DNA of 64,000 nucleotides from Phymorhynchus buccinoides (lineage: Eukaryota > Mollusca > Gastropoda > Neogastropoda > Raphitomidae), in NCBI GenBank assembly GCA_017654935.2, contig CM065713.1, positions 10,299,906-10,363,905 on the forward strand, read 5' to 3'. Under the pieces are notes generated by a model that was not told the DNA's origin, searched no databases, and worked only from the letters and a program-made list of their open reading frames with translations. Made by a program: the position numbers and the translations under genes. Below, one piece after another: positions 10,961-22,464 of this stretch (the first letter of the stretch is position 1; every line of letters begins with the position of its first letter).

Positions 10961-12167
10961 ACAGCAGGGAAAGAACCTTGACTTATATCACTCAAAAAGT
11001 TATCTCAGAAATGGTGTTCTTTGCTTTTTGCTTTGTTCAGCACAGAGAGTGCAAACAATTCTTTCTATACAGCTATGTGACATTCATTTTTGGCTCACTC
11101 GTGTTAACTTGCTAACACGAAGTGAGTCTATAGGCCTCTGCAACTAGGGTTATTAACGCCCTTGACAGTGAGAGTGATTCCCTTGCTGGTCAGTACTGAC
11201 AAGGGCATTCACTCTTGCGAAAGGCAGCCATTTAGTGGCATCAAATAGGGTTATTGGCGAGAGTTATCCCCCTGTTTGGTCAGTACTGAACCATCTTCCC
11301 CCACCCACCAAGGGCATTCACTCTTGCAAAAGGTGTTCGTTGCAGACCCCAATACAGTACTCCCCGTTTATAGTAAACTCGGTTATAAGAAATTTCGGTT
11401 ACAGTAAAGGAAAGCACTGGTTCCCGGCCAAAGGTCTACTGTTTTATTACTAAATAGACCTCGGATAGTAGCAACTCGGTTATAATAAAAAAAAACTGCT
11501 ATAGTAAAGTTACTTTTGGTTCCCCACAGGACTGGCTCCTGGGTTACAATAAAAAAAAAAAGTCCTCTTCGTGACCTTTGTAAATACGTCACCAATGTAT
11601 GCATCACAGTCTCACCACTCCCTCACCCATAATAACAACTGGGTTATAATTACGTAGTAAATAACAGTATTATATAGTAAAGTCATTTGTGGTTCCTCCT
11701 CGTTACAAAAAAAAAAATTGTCCTCTTCCTGACCTTTGTAAATACGTCATCAATGTATACGTCACAGCCTCACTACTCCCTCTACCCACCTTCATCAACG
11801 AAATTGAAAGGCACTCAAAAACATGTTTCTTTCCCCTCATTACTTAGTGGAAAAAAATGAATCCGAAAAAAAAATATATACAGCCGAATCCGCTTATAAG
11901 AAACTCGCTTATAAGAAAACTCGCTTACAATGAAGCAAAAAAAAAATTCCCTGCCGAACTTCTTCTTTCTTATCTATGATCAAAACTCGGATATAAGAAA
12001 CTCGCTTATAAGAAAACTCGGTTATAAGCAAGCAAATTTTTTCTCCCATCCGCAATGGAAACTTGGATATAAGAAAATTATGTCATACAAGCGAGTTGGT
12101 TTGCAGTTCATTTTCTTATAAGCGAGTTCTATTTACTTATAAGCGAATTACCATTGACAACATTTTC

Positions 12168-12399
12168 TTAAAGACCCACCAGATCACGTGTCAAAATCAC
12201 GGGTTCCATGTGTTTTCCCTCTTATAGCTGGTACAAAATCTTGTTTTGACCAGGTTTGACTCCCATACAAATGCCCCCAATTGAAAACGAAAACATTTTA
12301 AAGAGCAGCCTCAATTTGAAGTTGGGGAATTTGTATGTGGGTCACAGCTACCCAGACAAAAACAAGGAATTTAATTGTGTTGGGTCAGTGTGTCTTTGA
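12168..12399. mobile_element. AAAGACCC/GTCTTT element with TTAA-type target
   Basis: Begins TTAAAGACCCACC, continues GATCACGTGTCAAAATCACG and ends GTGTGTCTTTGA. A related copy is at 35590-35797. It shares ends with the CACGTCACGTG MITEs at 15970 and 49169. Confidence 0.55.
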
Positions 12400-12890
12400 A
12401 AATGAGTTGGAAAGGATGTTCTGAGAAAATTGAAGTCGTTCCAAAAAGGGAAAGTTTACCTCATACCAGTTGTGTCACAGACAGTCTAAACAGTACAGGC
12501 ACTTGATTACAAGACTAATTGAGTTGTTTTTGTTCCTTTATTCCATACTTTCCTTCAGTATTCTGTGCAAAATAAATGTTGAGCAGAAGAAAATAATATG
12601 AGTACTTTTGTGTTGGTGGTAGAGAGACTGTCCATCCTTACATTTTCAGCAGCAATGGCAGAGAGGAAAAGGCAATTCATTTCTTTAAGAAGATAAATAC
12701 AAATAACTGAATATGTGGATGAACATGTGGACACATAAAAGCAAACGATCGATGAAAAGCTGCATGGGTGGACAGTAAATGGTAATAATTCAGTACAAGA
12801 AAGGTGAAGGGGTACGCATTTGATAACAGTAAAAAGACAAAAAAAGGCTTCTTAGTTAAGTTGTTGTAGGCACCTTTAAATCTTCTTCTT
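12400..12890. other. Gene-less AT-rich sequence
   Basis: Nothing recognised on either strand; it lies inside the 2.8-kb pogo-like element. Confidence 0.6.
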
Positions 12891-13699
12891 AGTAGACTAT
12901 TTTGATTTTATGATGCAAGACATGCATCAAATTAGGAAAAAGGATTTTCTCTTCGTTTTGTTTTTCTGTCTTTCTTTTCTTTCTTTTTTTTCCCTTTTCA
13001 ATTTGTTTATAAGGGGAAAAACTTCAAAATGTTTTCTTATATCCGAGTTTCGGATATAAGAAAACTTGGATATGGTAATAAGCAAAACATCATCTCCCTT
13101 CGATTTTCTTATAACCGAGTTTTGCTGTATTTTGATTTTATGATGTAAAACATGAGTCATAGGTCGCAAGTTTCCTTATTGTCCATTGGCATTGTACAAA
13201 CGCAAATACAAAATTGTCTTCCACTGTGTAAAGTAAGTTATACATCCAAATTAGAATATTGATTAAAAATAAGAAACAGAAATTGACATTTAAACAAATA
13301 TGTTACTCTCACACCACACACACTCATTCATCTGCTCTCCGCTATCTTGCTCGCTCATCATGCAACTCACACCACGTCTGCCTTCATTTTTGTTTTTAAT
13401 TTTCTGTTCTGTTCTTTCTTTTTTTCCTCCTTTGTTTTGCATTTTTTTCCTTTTTTTTCATGCACCAAATTATGTAAAAGCATTTTTTTTTCTTCGTTTT
13501 ATGTTTCTGTTTGTTTTTTTTTTCTTTTTCTCTTTTATTTTTTCCCTTTTCCCCCATTCAACTCGGTTATAAGAAAAAAAAATCAAAATGTTTTCTTTTA
13601 TCCGAGTTTCGGATATAACAAAACACGGATATAAGAAAACAAAAAAAAATTATCTCCCTTCGATTTTCTTATAACTGGGTTTTGCTGTAGCATCATAAA

Positions 13700-14420
13700 A
13701 ATGCGATATTTTATTGCAGGGATGATAATCTATTATCAGGCATAATGTCTGTAGGCATAATGTCCAGTAGGCAAAATGTCCGTAGGCAAAGTGTCCATAG
13801 GCGAAATGTCCGCAGGCAAATTGTTCGGTCACGGTGCGTGTGTGTGTGTGTGTGTGTGCGCGCACGCACGTGCGTGTGCATGCATGAATAGATTCAAAGG
13901 CGATTCTGGAAGTTAGAGGTTGTACACTATATGCTTTTACAGCTAGTTTTTTGTTTTGTGCACAGGGAAATAGACCATGTATATAAACCCAATCACCTTT
14001 TTGAACCTCAAACCATATGAGGAAGGGGTAGGATGGGTTTATATTTAGTATTTTACATTAGCTTTGACTTTGAAAAACAACATCGGATAAGATAAAAAAT
14101 ATCATAAAAACTACTATATCCCCTGCACTTTACTATAAGCGGGGTGTACTGTAGTGTGATAGTTGTTCGGATGTGTGTGTGTGTGTTGCGTCTGTGGTCT
14201 TAAATCTCCAAACTTTAACGTTGGCATTTTCTCGGGAAATAGAAGGCGTACATTGTTCAAACTTTGCACACATATAGATGTTTATGCAAGCTTTCAAACA
14301 ATAATGATTTGAATAATTAAATACTTAAAACAACACTGTAAACAGATAACAAACAGATTAACATTTTAGATTAGTGGGTTAGAGAGTATTCAACAGGCAA
14401 CATGAGTTAAGAAACTCATC
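13700..14420. other. Gene-less stretch with short repeats
   Basis: Holds a degenerate ~15-bp tandem around 13740-13830 (GTAGGCATAATGTCC-type units) and a GT/GC run at 13834-13880. The rest shows nothing recognisable. Confidence 0.6.
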
Positions 14421-14428
14421 AACACTGA

Positions 14429-14506
14429 AAGCCTCAATAGCTCATTGGTAGAGCGTCTGTCTGTTATGCCAATGGTTCCGGGTTCGATTCTTGGCACAAG
14501 CACTTT
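14429..14506 (+). pseudogene. tRNA-like sequence, degenerate (possible SINE head)
   Basis: A-box-like TAGCTCATTGGTAGAGCG and B-box GGTTCGATTC lie at tRNA spacing, followed by a T run (14504-14510) that could stop pol III. The CTGTTAT loop would read GTT (Asn-like). The anticodon and acceptor stems do not pair well, so a functional tRNA is unlikely. Confidence 0.5.
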
Positions 14507-14867
14507 TTTTCTTTTCTTTTTTAATGTTGTATCCATTAACGATAGTTTCATTTGTACCTTAAAATTGTATTGGCAATCTTGTACCTTAGACACCCCCCTC
14601 AATCTTTTTGTTGTTGTCCCACATGTGCCTGTTCGAGTGAGCCTTGAAGGCTTTGCCTCTTGTTTTTTTTTGGTTATTTTTAGAGATTGGAGCTTGAAGC
14701 ATTCGTGTTAGTCAGAAAACTCAAACACTCTCGATTTGGGTATCGCCAAAGTGCTTTACAAATTGATGCAGTTGCTGAACTGTGTGTGGTGCGTTGTCTG
14801 AAGCGCTGCATGCTCCCCCATGTGTTTGGGCCGTGTGTGCGTGCGTGCATGTGTGTGTTTAGTCCCC

Positions 14868-15509
14868 GAGCCGAAGGTTCGGGGAACTATTGTTTTTCTC
14901 TGGTCCGTCCGTCCGGCGGCGTCCGTCCGGCGTGCCTCCGTCCGGCTACTCGTCCGTTTTTCTCAAAAACTATTCAGTCTATCATCATCACATTTGGTAT
15001 AAGGGAAGACGGGGTAAAAAGCGCATGGGCGGGTAAGAAGCCCACCCCAATTATCTCATGAAATGAAGCAAATTTCAGTCTCATTTTGCCCATGAGACGA
15101 GCGTTAATGTCTAGCATTCGTCTCATGGGCAAATTTGACTGAAATGTTCTTTATTTCATGAGATAATTGGGGTGGCGGGCTTCTTACCCGCCCATGCGCT
15201 TTTTACCCCGTCTTCCCCTACTAGTTTGCCAAGATGCAAGCTATCTACTGATGTATTTAGTTTTACATTAAGGTCAAGGTCGCGCCAGTTACGGGGTTCA
15301 AACCCCGAAACACATAATCGCTAATATCTCGCGAAGTTTGGCATGTATTTCAATGCAGGTTTTTTTCACAAACATTTCTTGATGAATGGTCTATGACACA
15401 GTTGTCATGAATTTTTCTGTTCGCGCGTGTGCGCATGATCGCGCGCGCTCAAATCACGGGTCCGAACCCCAAGGCTATATATAAAAAAACTATTCAGTTA
15501 CGTGCTGTT
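14868..15509 (+). repeat. ~430-bp dispersed repeat interrupted by a MITE
   Basis: Contains CCGAGCCGAAGGTTCGGGGA, (CCGTCCGG)n, AAGGTCAAGGTCGCGCC, GGGGTTCAAACCCCG and GCGCGATC motifs. An inverted copy at 61110-61575 lacks the MITE and provides its empty site. Confidence 0.85.
15002..15218 (-). mobile_element. Palindromic TA-MITE, copy 1
   Basis: A ~217-bp near-perfect foldback with GGGAAGACGGGGTAAAAAGC ends and TA duplicated at 15000-15001 and 15219-15220. The homologous repeat at 61425 has the uninterrupted site GGTATACTAG. Confidence 0.92.
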
Positions 15510-15671
15510 TTGATGCGTTTTTAATGATTAGTGTGTAGTAAAAAAAAAAAAGCAACACGCCCATCACCAAGCGGCAGATAAGTTCCCGAGTCGCTAAGCT
15601 GTGCCCTATAGTCCTTTTGTGTCACAGGCCCGATATGTCCCACTTCTTTCCGGCCGTCCATCCGTCCGTGC

Positions 15672-15752
15672 GTGCGTCCTGTTTTCAGTTCTCAATGGTA
15701 TCCCCGCTGTGTGTACAGCCGACACATTCCGATTTCGGAGTAGCTCGGCGAG
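15672..15752 (-). mobile_element. Family S, type b fragment
   Basis: Retains TCAGTTCTCAATGGTATCCC and CATTCCGATTTCGGAGTAGC only. Confidence 0.6.
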
Positions 15753-15969
15753 ATGCACTTGTTGATTTTCTCTTCCCTTTTTTTCTCCCAAACTCTGAAA
15801 CTCCGAACTTTATTCACTATTTTTTATAATTTATTTGGGATGTTTGCAAGCTTGTTGTTTTTTGTCAGTTGGCCAACTGTTTTAGCCTCGTCAAAGGTTT
15901 TTAAATAAACCGAAACTTCGCTGCCACAGGAACTACGGTGTTGGTGGGTTGTGTGTTTTTTTCAAGTCT

Positions 15970-16099
15970 TTGAAGACCCCCCACGTCACGTGACACATTC
16001 CCTCTTATGCTAGGAAGATTTCTTAAGATTTCTTACCAGCTATAAGAGGGGAAACACGTGAAAACAGTTATTTTGACACGTGACGTGGTGGGTCTTTAA
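15970..16099. mobile_element. CACGTCACGTG foldback MITE (TTAA type)
   Basis: Ends AAGACCCCCCACGTCACGTG and CACGTGACGTGGTGGGTCTT form long arms. The right flank is TTAA and the left flank TTGA. A sister copy is at 49169-49298. Confidence 0.8.
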
Positions 16100-16139
16100 G
16101 AGGACTTGAGGTCTGATGTAAGGCCGTTGTTTGTGTGTA

Positions 16140-16353
16140 GGGGAAGACGGGGTAAAAAGCGCATGGGCGGGTAAGAAGCCCACCCCAATTATCTCATGAA
16201 ATAAAGAAAATTTCAGTCAAATTTGCCCATGAGACGAATGCTAGACATTAACGCTCGTCTCATGGGCAAAATGAGACTGAAATTTGCTTCATTTCATGAG
16301 ATAATTGGGGTGGGCTTCTTACCCGCCCATGCGCTTTTTACCCCGTCTTCCCC
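16140..16353 (+). mobile_element. Palindromic TA-MITE, copy 2
   Basis: 214 bp, flanked by TA at 16138-16139 and 16354-16355. I read it as identical to copy 3 over its whole length, which implies recent movement. Confidence 0.92.
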
Positions 16354-16469
16354 TACATCATGCCCACAATAATGGGCCTGCGTCAAAAGACACGTAATTG
16401 TCATCATGATGGCTTGAAGGAAACTTTGGTCGAAGCTGGTATTTTTAACTGGTTTCAGGAGCACATCAT

Positions 16470-16795
16470 ACCCCCCGGTGGGGATACCGGGGGGTCTTCT
16501 GTACAAATAGTTCCCTCACCTTCTGGAAGTTATGTGCTTGTAACTTCCTCTAATCCATCACTCTCTTCGACTCTGCCTTTTCCCTTTGCTTACTGTCATC
16601 TGCTATCTTTCTATCTTACTGGTCCATTCTCCTGCCCTTTAAAAAAAATATAAATTCTTAGAAAGATTTTTTCAGCCGAAGTCGGACATGCTGGGCCTAT
16701 CTATATATTTCTTAGTTGGGCGCATAACGGCAGCATGACGCATCTGCGCTCATATGACAGGAAACTGTCTGAGCCAACGAAGAAGGAGGAGGAGC
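16470..16795 (+). mobile_element. Family S, type a copy
   Basis: Runs from GGTGGGGATACCGGGGGGTC to GACAGGAAACTGTCTGAGCC with a GAAGAAGGAGGA tail. Confidence 0.85.
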
Positions 16796-16834
16796 ACATC
16801 AGCATCAGCAATGTTGAGGAGTGGAATTGCAATA

Positions 16835-16994
16835 CAGTGGAACCTCCCTTACAAGACCTCCCATTATAAGACACCCTCCCACATAAGACCTACTGCTCTG
16901 AGACATTGCTCTTCTTTGTAAGTATTAAAATCACCTCCCTAATAAGACCTCATTCAGGATGAACTTTGAAGGTCTTATAAGAGAGGTTCAACTG
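16835..16994. mobile_element. TA-flanked MITE (ACAGTGGAACCTCCC ends)
   Basis: A 160-bp solo element: CAGTGGAACCTCCCTTACAA at left, GAGAGGTTCAACTG at right, TA on both flanks. It is the unoccupied relative of the nested elements at 33783 and 58756. Confidence 0.75.
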
Positions 16995-17067
16995 TAGATG
17001 AAAAATTAATTCTGAAGTCAGCTGGATGACCAAATTCCAAAAATGTTCCACCCATATATGGCCGGAA

Positions 17068-17314
17068 TTAACCCTTTCACCGCCAATGTCGCATTTATGC
17101 ACCACAATGGTTTAACACCCATGTCACTAAAAGGCATCAAATCAGGGTCTGTTATCCAAATATCCTATTTTCCTTATTTTGGGAGTAAGGATATGCCTTA
17201 TGTTAAATATGTCACAGAGGAATTCCCAATATTGCAGATTGATTTTTTTCTCTCTTCTCAGTTAAGTTTAATGGCATTTTTGGGCTGAAAAATGGCTGGC
17301 GGTGAAAGGGTTAA
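17068..17314. mobile_element. TTAACCCTTTC MITE, reference copy
   Basis: TTAA, CCCTTTCACCGCCA, ~240 bp, TGGCGGTGAAAGGG, TTAA. The interior includes GTCACAGAGGAATTCCCAAT. The TTAA target again points to piggyBac-type mobilisation. Confidence 0.82.
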
Positions 17315-17319
17315 TATCT

Positions 17320-18385
17320 AAGCTGTCAATTAATCAGGCATCAGAATTGTCAGAGGATCTGCTAATTTCAGAGGATTCAGAATTTCTGACAGAGGATTGG
17401 CTTCTCTTGTCAGAGGTTTTGGCTTTTTATTCAGTGTTATCTTTTCTGTTAAATAGCATTTTATAGTGATTTTTCACTATATTAAGCCTTTTTGGTGATG
17501 TTGGGAACTCATTTACAGTGTTGTCTCTGTTTAGTCTCGGGCCTAATGGCCATTTTATCGCGGTTTTCAGAGGATTGGACTTCAGACTATTCTGATGCCT
17601 CAATTTGATGAATTTGTTTCAAGGGAAGTAAATCTGTGTGCACACCACACTTTGGTCACTTCTAAACTTGCTCGCTCCCATAGACAACACTTTTGCCTCT
17701 TATTTTGCGTTTGAAGTGGGGTAACTAATTGCTGTAGAGTTTTTCTATATAAAGTCTATATGTCTATAAAAAGTCTGATCTACCACTTCCCTAAGTCTAA
17801 ACCTGAAGTAAAAACCTGTAGTAATCTTCTTTCATTTCTTTTTTTGTTTATGTATGTTTTGTTTGTGTGCATGGCTGGAGTGATTTGTGAGGTGTTTTTT
17901 TAATAATTCAAAATCGTTGCGATGCAAATGAGTTAAATGACGAAGAGAAATCTAGAGAAGGCTAGCGAAGAAAGAAAGTCAGTTCTTAGACTATTTTCAA
18001 AAAGTGTCAATTGCATTGTATGTTAATAATTCTTGAGCTAAGAAAGCACATTTGATTTGCGAAATGTTTGGGAACAAGTTTCTTCCCATACAGAAACAGG
18101 AAAGTGTTCAGTTTTCTGTTCTGTTGAGCTAGAAAGAAATGAAAAGTTTGTTTGGGGTCATCTTTTAAAAAGTTTCTCAGTTCTGGTTCAGAGTTAGTTA
18201 TATGTTTGGAAACAAAGGAATTAAATTTTTTGGTTGTCTGTTTAAAGAGTGTCTCAGTTTCGGTCATACTGTATATGTCTGCAAAATGCATGAGTGAGTT
18301 AACAAAATATTGATGTAGTGTGCATGTTTTGAAATTGCATGACTGTTGCATGCATACTTTGAGGTTTCAAGTGACAACCTTCCAA
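17320..18385. other. Gene-less stretch
   Basis: No convincing exon, SINE or inverted ends. A short repeated word (AGAGGATT...CAGA) around 17350-17420 is the only local structure. Confidence 0.55.
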
Positions 18386-18387
18386 CC

Positions 18388-18700
18388 ATGGGGATACCGG
18401 GGGGTCTTTTGCATAAGTAGTTCCCCCACCTTCTGGAAGTTCTGTGCTTGTAACTTCCTCTAATCTGTCACTCTCTTTGACTCTGCCCTTACCCTTTGCT
18501 CACTGTCATCTACTATCTTTCTGCCTTTCCTGTTCATTCTCCTGCCTTTTTTTTTTTACGAAACGCTTTCAAAATGATTTCCTCCTACAGCCGAAGTCGG
18601 ACTTGCTGGGCCTAACTATTTCTTAGTTAGGCACATAACGGCAGCATGACGCATCTGCGCTCATAATTGACAGGAAACTGGGCGATCGAAGAAGAAGAAG
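18388..18700 (+). mobile_element. Family S, type a copy
   Basis: GGGGATACCGGGGGGTC to GATCGAAGAAGAAGAAG, close to the consensus. Confidence 0.85.
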
Positions 18701-18756
18701 AAATGACAACCACTCCTAAAGAATAAAAAAAACATTTTAAAAATAGAAATCATATA

Positions 18757-18970
18757 GGGGAAGACGGGGTAAAAAGCGCATGGGCGGGTAAGAAGCCCAC
18801 CCCAATTATCTCATGAAATAAAGAAAATTTCAGTCAAATTTGCCCATGAGACGAATGCTAGACATTAACGCTCGTCTCATGGGCAAAATGAGACTGAAAT
18901 TTGCTTCATTTCATGAGATAATTGGGGTGGGCTTCTTACCCGCCCATGCGCTTTTTACCCCGTCTTCCCC
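18757..18970 (+). mobile_element. Palindromic TA-MITE, copy 3
   Basis: 214 bp, TA on both flanks, apparently identical to copy 2. Confidence 0.92.
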
Positions 18971-18990
18971 TAATGATATGGTCATGGGTG

Positions 18991-19232
18991 CAACTACACA
19001 AAATGAAAAAATCTGAAAGGCCGGGGTCCAGGGGTAATGTCCCCCTGCAGCTGAAACAAAAATTGATTTATGAAGGTATTTTAGTTTGCTTTTTCCACTC
19101 TTTATACAAATGCTTATCTTAAAGTGTTTGAAAAATACAGTAGACACACAAAGATCTTGTTTGACAAATTTAAAGAAAAAGGAACTTCCTTTTCTGGTAA
19201 AATTCAAAAACAGGAAATCCTTGTATACCAAT
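18991..19232 (+). mobile_element. GGGTGCAAC element, copy 1 (right end missing)
   Basis: Starts GGTGCAACTACACAAAATG and shares the AAATACAGTAGACACACAAA core with 33266-33536 and 49024-49411. The GTTGCACCC right end is absent. Confidence 0.7.
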
Positions 19233-19594
19233 CAAATAATTATTAAAATTCATTACATGAACCTAGAAATGTGCACATTTCAAACAGAGTAACCATTATT
19301 AACTTATAACAGTCAATCAAACAACATTTGGAATACTTCTCGTCATCAACAATCAATACACACACATCAATACACATGATAATAGGACCACCCACATTAA
19401 CATTTAACAATTAGTGCAGTCAACTAGCTGTTTCAATCAGAACAAGATAGAAGAAGGACTGAGAGAGAAGAGAGACAGAGAGAGAGAGAAATGAATTTAA
19501 GAGATGGATAGAATTAATACAACTTATTGTGGCGGTCCCATAGCCGATGAGGTTTATCCGAGGCGTGGTTACCGCTACACATATCTATATTGAT

Positions 19595-19725
19595 AAAAAC
19601 TCGGGACTTTACTGGTGTTGCACTGCCTCCGGGCATTGCAGCCAGTATTGTTCCACCATCTTTGTATTTACAAATGTCCCATATGTGTCTATGACCGAGA
19701 GGACGTAAAACACCATTTTTCTTCT
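19595..19725 (-). mobile_element. GAAAATCCG repeat, inverted copy
   Basis: Contains CTGCCTCCGGGCATTGC and ATGTCCCATATGTGTC, matching 7472 and 23684 on the other strand. Confidence 0.6.
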
Positions 19726-19748
19726 TCAGAGATGGATAGAACGTGGTA

Positions 19749-20330
19749 CTATATGACAGTTTTTTGTGCCCGTGATTTCAGTTTGAGAGTTCGATACCTG
19801 CGTCCTGATGGCAAAAGTTCATAATGGTGGGCAAGAACATGACACTCATCAGTCGCTATCTGCCTGGCCTTTCGCACCACTCGCTCAGCACACAACACTT
19901 CCAGACTCTTTTGCCTTTCACTCACAACCTTGCTACACACATTCACCATGTCACTCAGCACTCGCTTACTCCTTGCATTCAGACTTCCAAACCAACTCAT
20001 AAAAGAAAAGTGAGAACAGATTCAATACAGCATCGATAATAAGTTTTTAAGACACTTGTATTAACACCGATGTTTCGTTGCCTTTGCAAACAGAAAATCC
20101 GAGATTGACATCTTTTATGCAGGAATTCAACATTTCTGTCAAATGTGCACTTTTTTGTCGAGGACTGTACCCGGATATCGGTACTCATCCACTCTCTCAA
20201 CACTCTCACCATCAATCACAAGTTGTGGTACAGGCAATGAATCTTTACGAAGATCAATTAGCATCTCTTTGGTTTTGACAACATTTAGATCTAAGTAATT
20301 ATTTTTACACCAGGAGCAGAACCAGGAGAG
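19749..20330 (-). pseudogene. Non-LTR retrotransposon RT fragment (CR1/L2/Rex-like), frameshifted
   Basis: Three overlapping frames together read as the end of a reverse transcriptase and its thumb: WCKNNYLDLNVVKTKEMLID, then DGESVERVDEYRYPGTVLD, then QSRIFCLQRQRNIGVNTSVL and a C-terminal part with YRCCIESVLTF, SWFGSLNA and LPSGRRYR. N-K-T-K-E-M and V-E-Y-Y-L/PGT are typical of CR1/L2-type elements. At least two frameshifts separate the pieces and the catalytic FADD block is missing, so this is a dead 5'-truncated copy. The (GA)n run at 20330-20540 abuts its 5' side. Confidence 0.75.
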
Positions 20331-20545
20331 AGAGGGAGATAGAGAAAGAGAGAGAGAGAGAGAAGGAGAGAGACAGATATATATAGACCGATATATAGAG
20401 ACAGAGAGAGAAATGCACACACAGATAGAGAGAGAGAGGGGGAGAAGACGGGAGAGAGAGAGAAGGAGGGAGAGAGAGGGAGAAGGAGGGAGGGAGAGAT
20501 AGACAGAGAGAGAGAGAAAGAGACATGAGCTAGAGAGAGAGTAGA
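20330..20545. repeat. (GA)n microsatellite, interrupted
   Basis: GA-rich tract next to the truncated RT fragment. Confidence 0.9.
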
Positions 20546-21236
20546 CCTAGCAACAATGGATGCCTAGGCTTTTGCTGGCTTTAGGGCCTACGTGCAAGCG
20601 CCACCTAGTGACAAATCAGGGGAAGATAAGCTTCAGTAACTCTCTCTCTCCCTCCGTGCGCGTACGCGTGCGTGCGTGTGTGTGTGCCAGAGGACGGGTA
20701 TTGACTGTCGTGCATACTTCACATGTTTATGTGTTGATTTATGATGTTTGTATTAAAAACATTGAATGAGGAATAGTTGTCTTGCTGAATTTGTTTCCAC
20801 CTTTGTCGTTGTTCAATGGAGTGAGAGAGAGACAGACAGACAGACAGACAGAGAGAGAGAGAAACTTATGTGTGTACATACACAGAGCCACATGCAGATG
20901 AATACACATATAATATAGAGAGAGGAAAGTTCAATGGTGTGGTTGTTTTTTCTTTTTCAATTCTTGTACGTTTATATATATTATATATATATATTCAGGA
21001 AATAACAACAAAGTCGATGAGGTCGTTTAAAACACTTGTATTAAAAGTTGACAATATTTCGCTGTAGTCTACAGCTTTAGCGAGTCACAAAACTTCAACT
21101 GACAAACCAAGGAAAAGAAAAACTGGGTGAGCAAATAAAACGTGAGCTCTGATCAGTAGGCAAAGTGACCCTTTTCAAGGCGTGGCCAGTTTAGTGTTCA
21201 CAAACAAGCAAGTCTCACACGCACACACTCCTTTAC

Positions 21237-21595
21237 CGAAAGTCTTCTAGCTCAGTTTGAATGTTCACTGTGGACATTCTTTGCAGGCCGATATGCAGAC
21301 TGAAGTCTTTCTCAAAGACGAAACAGCTGTCTTTGCATAGGCATTGTCTATCTCCCCCATTGGGAGAAAAAGTAAATCAGCACATTATTTTCTTTTATTC
21401 TTTTCAGAACACAGAACAAATCGTAAAGTTAAAATTAAAGTTATTGAGTTTCTTTCTTAGGTTCACAAACTTATACATTGGACACAAACAAAGTTTTATT
21501 AAAGCAAACTATATATATATAAGAGGAAAGTTTAATGGTGTGGTTGTTTTTTCTTCTTCAATTCTTGTACGTTTATATATACAAGTATATATATA
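21237..21595 (+). repeat. ~360-bp dispersed repeat, copy 2
   Basis: Counterpart of 10085-10450. The last ~80 bp (GAGGAAAGTTTAATGGTGTG onwards) also occur at 20917-20995. Confidence 0.85.
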
Positions 21596-22006
21596 TATAA
21601 CATAAGAATAATAAGAAATAAACATAAATATAAATAAACCCCAATATTTCGGGACACTGTGTTCCCTTCTAATGGAGGTGGTAGACTCGTATATATATAC
21701 GAGCTGAGTATGCTCGTACAAATTAAACACATTGCGCACACACACTGGTAAAAACCCCATGATAGATAATTACATGACTCTCTGTCTCTGTCTCCCTCTC
21801 TTTCTGTGACAAACACAAAGCGTGCACATGTGCGCGCGTTCGCACGTACGGACGCACACACTGATATGCAGACACACACTTTCTACCATAGAAGGCAAAT
21901 AAATTGACTCACTCGGATCAGACACACATGCACACACACACATACACACACACACACACTCACACACACACACACACCTGTGAGTCAACCCATACCACTA
22001 GTTTGA

Positions 22007-22038
<32 letters not shown>

Positions 22039-22464
22039 TCAACTGAGAAAATGTGTTAAAACGCACACATAGAGAAAGCACATCTTCTTTCTTCTACTAT
22101 CAACAGTCTTGCCTTTCTTACTGCAGATTGAGTACTTCATCCTCTATCGTTTGCTATAGTTAATACTAATTTTCACCCATTTACATAATTAAAACACATG
22201 CATTCAATAATAGTAGTAGAAGATAAAGGCAAGACGGAAAAACGCAATGAACCAGGACTGTGACAAATGCTCCGCGGCTGTTGTGTGTACTGCACTACTT
22301 AGGGCCGGGGGGTGGTCCTATTAAATAATGGCCTTTATTAATTATTCAACAAAGATAATTTGCTCTAATGTTTGGTAAGAAAGGCAGGTGTGAAAATGTG
22401 GAGAGCTGAGAAATGTAAGAAGGGAGGCACATCTTTACCTTTTACCGAAAAGCCCTTTGCCCAG

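Larger units (their letters stand above)
11878..13689. mobile_element. Nested pogo-like element with duplicated right end
   Basis: The left end is TACAGCCGAATCCGCTTATA at 11878. Right ends appear twice: GAGTTTTGCTGTA at 13131 and GGGTTTTGCTGTA at 13689, each preceded by a ~230-bp homologous stretch with CGAGTTTCGGATATAA. This suggests nested insertion or an internal duplication. Confidence 0.5.
11353..14153. mobile_element. 2.8-kb pogo/Tigger-like non-autonomous DNA transposon
   Basis: The ends are inverted: TACAGTACTCCCCGTTTATA at 11353 and, on the other strand, TACAGTACACCCCGCTTATA ending at 14153. TA followed by CAGT is characteristic of pogo/Tigger (Tc1-mariner superfamily) ends. Inside, ACTCGGTTATAAGAAA-like sub-terminal repeats recur on both strands. 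I find no transposase frame; the interior is AT-rich and decayed, with a nested related element. Confidence 0.6.

Noticed and set aside
14429..14506. Functional tRNA-Asn
   Set aside because: A and B boxes are good but acceptor and anticodon stems are badly mismatched.
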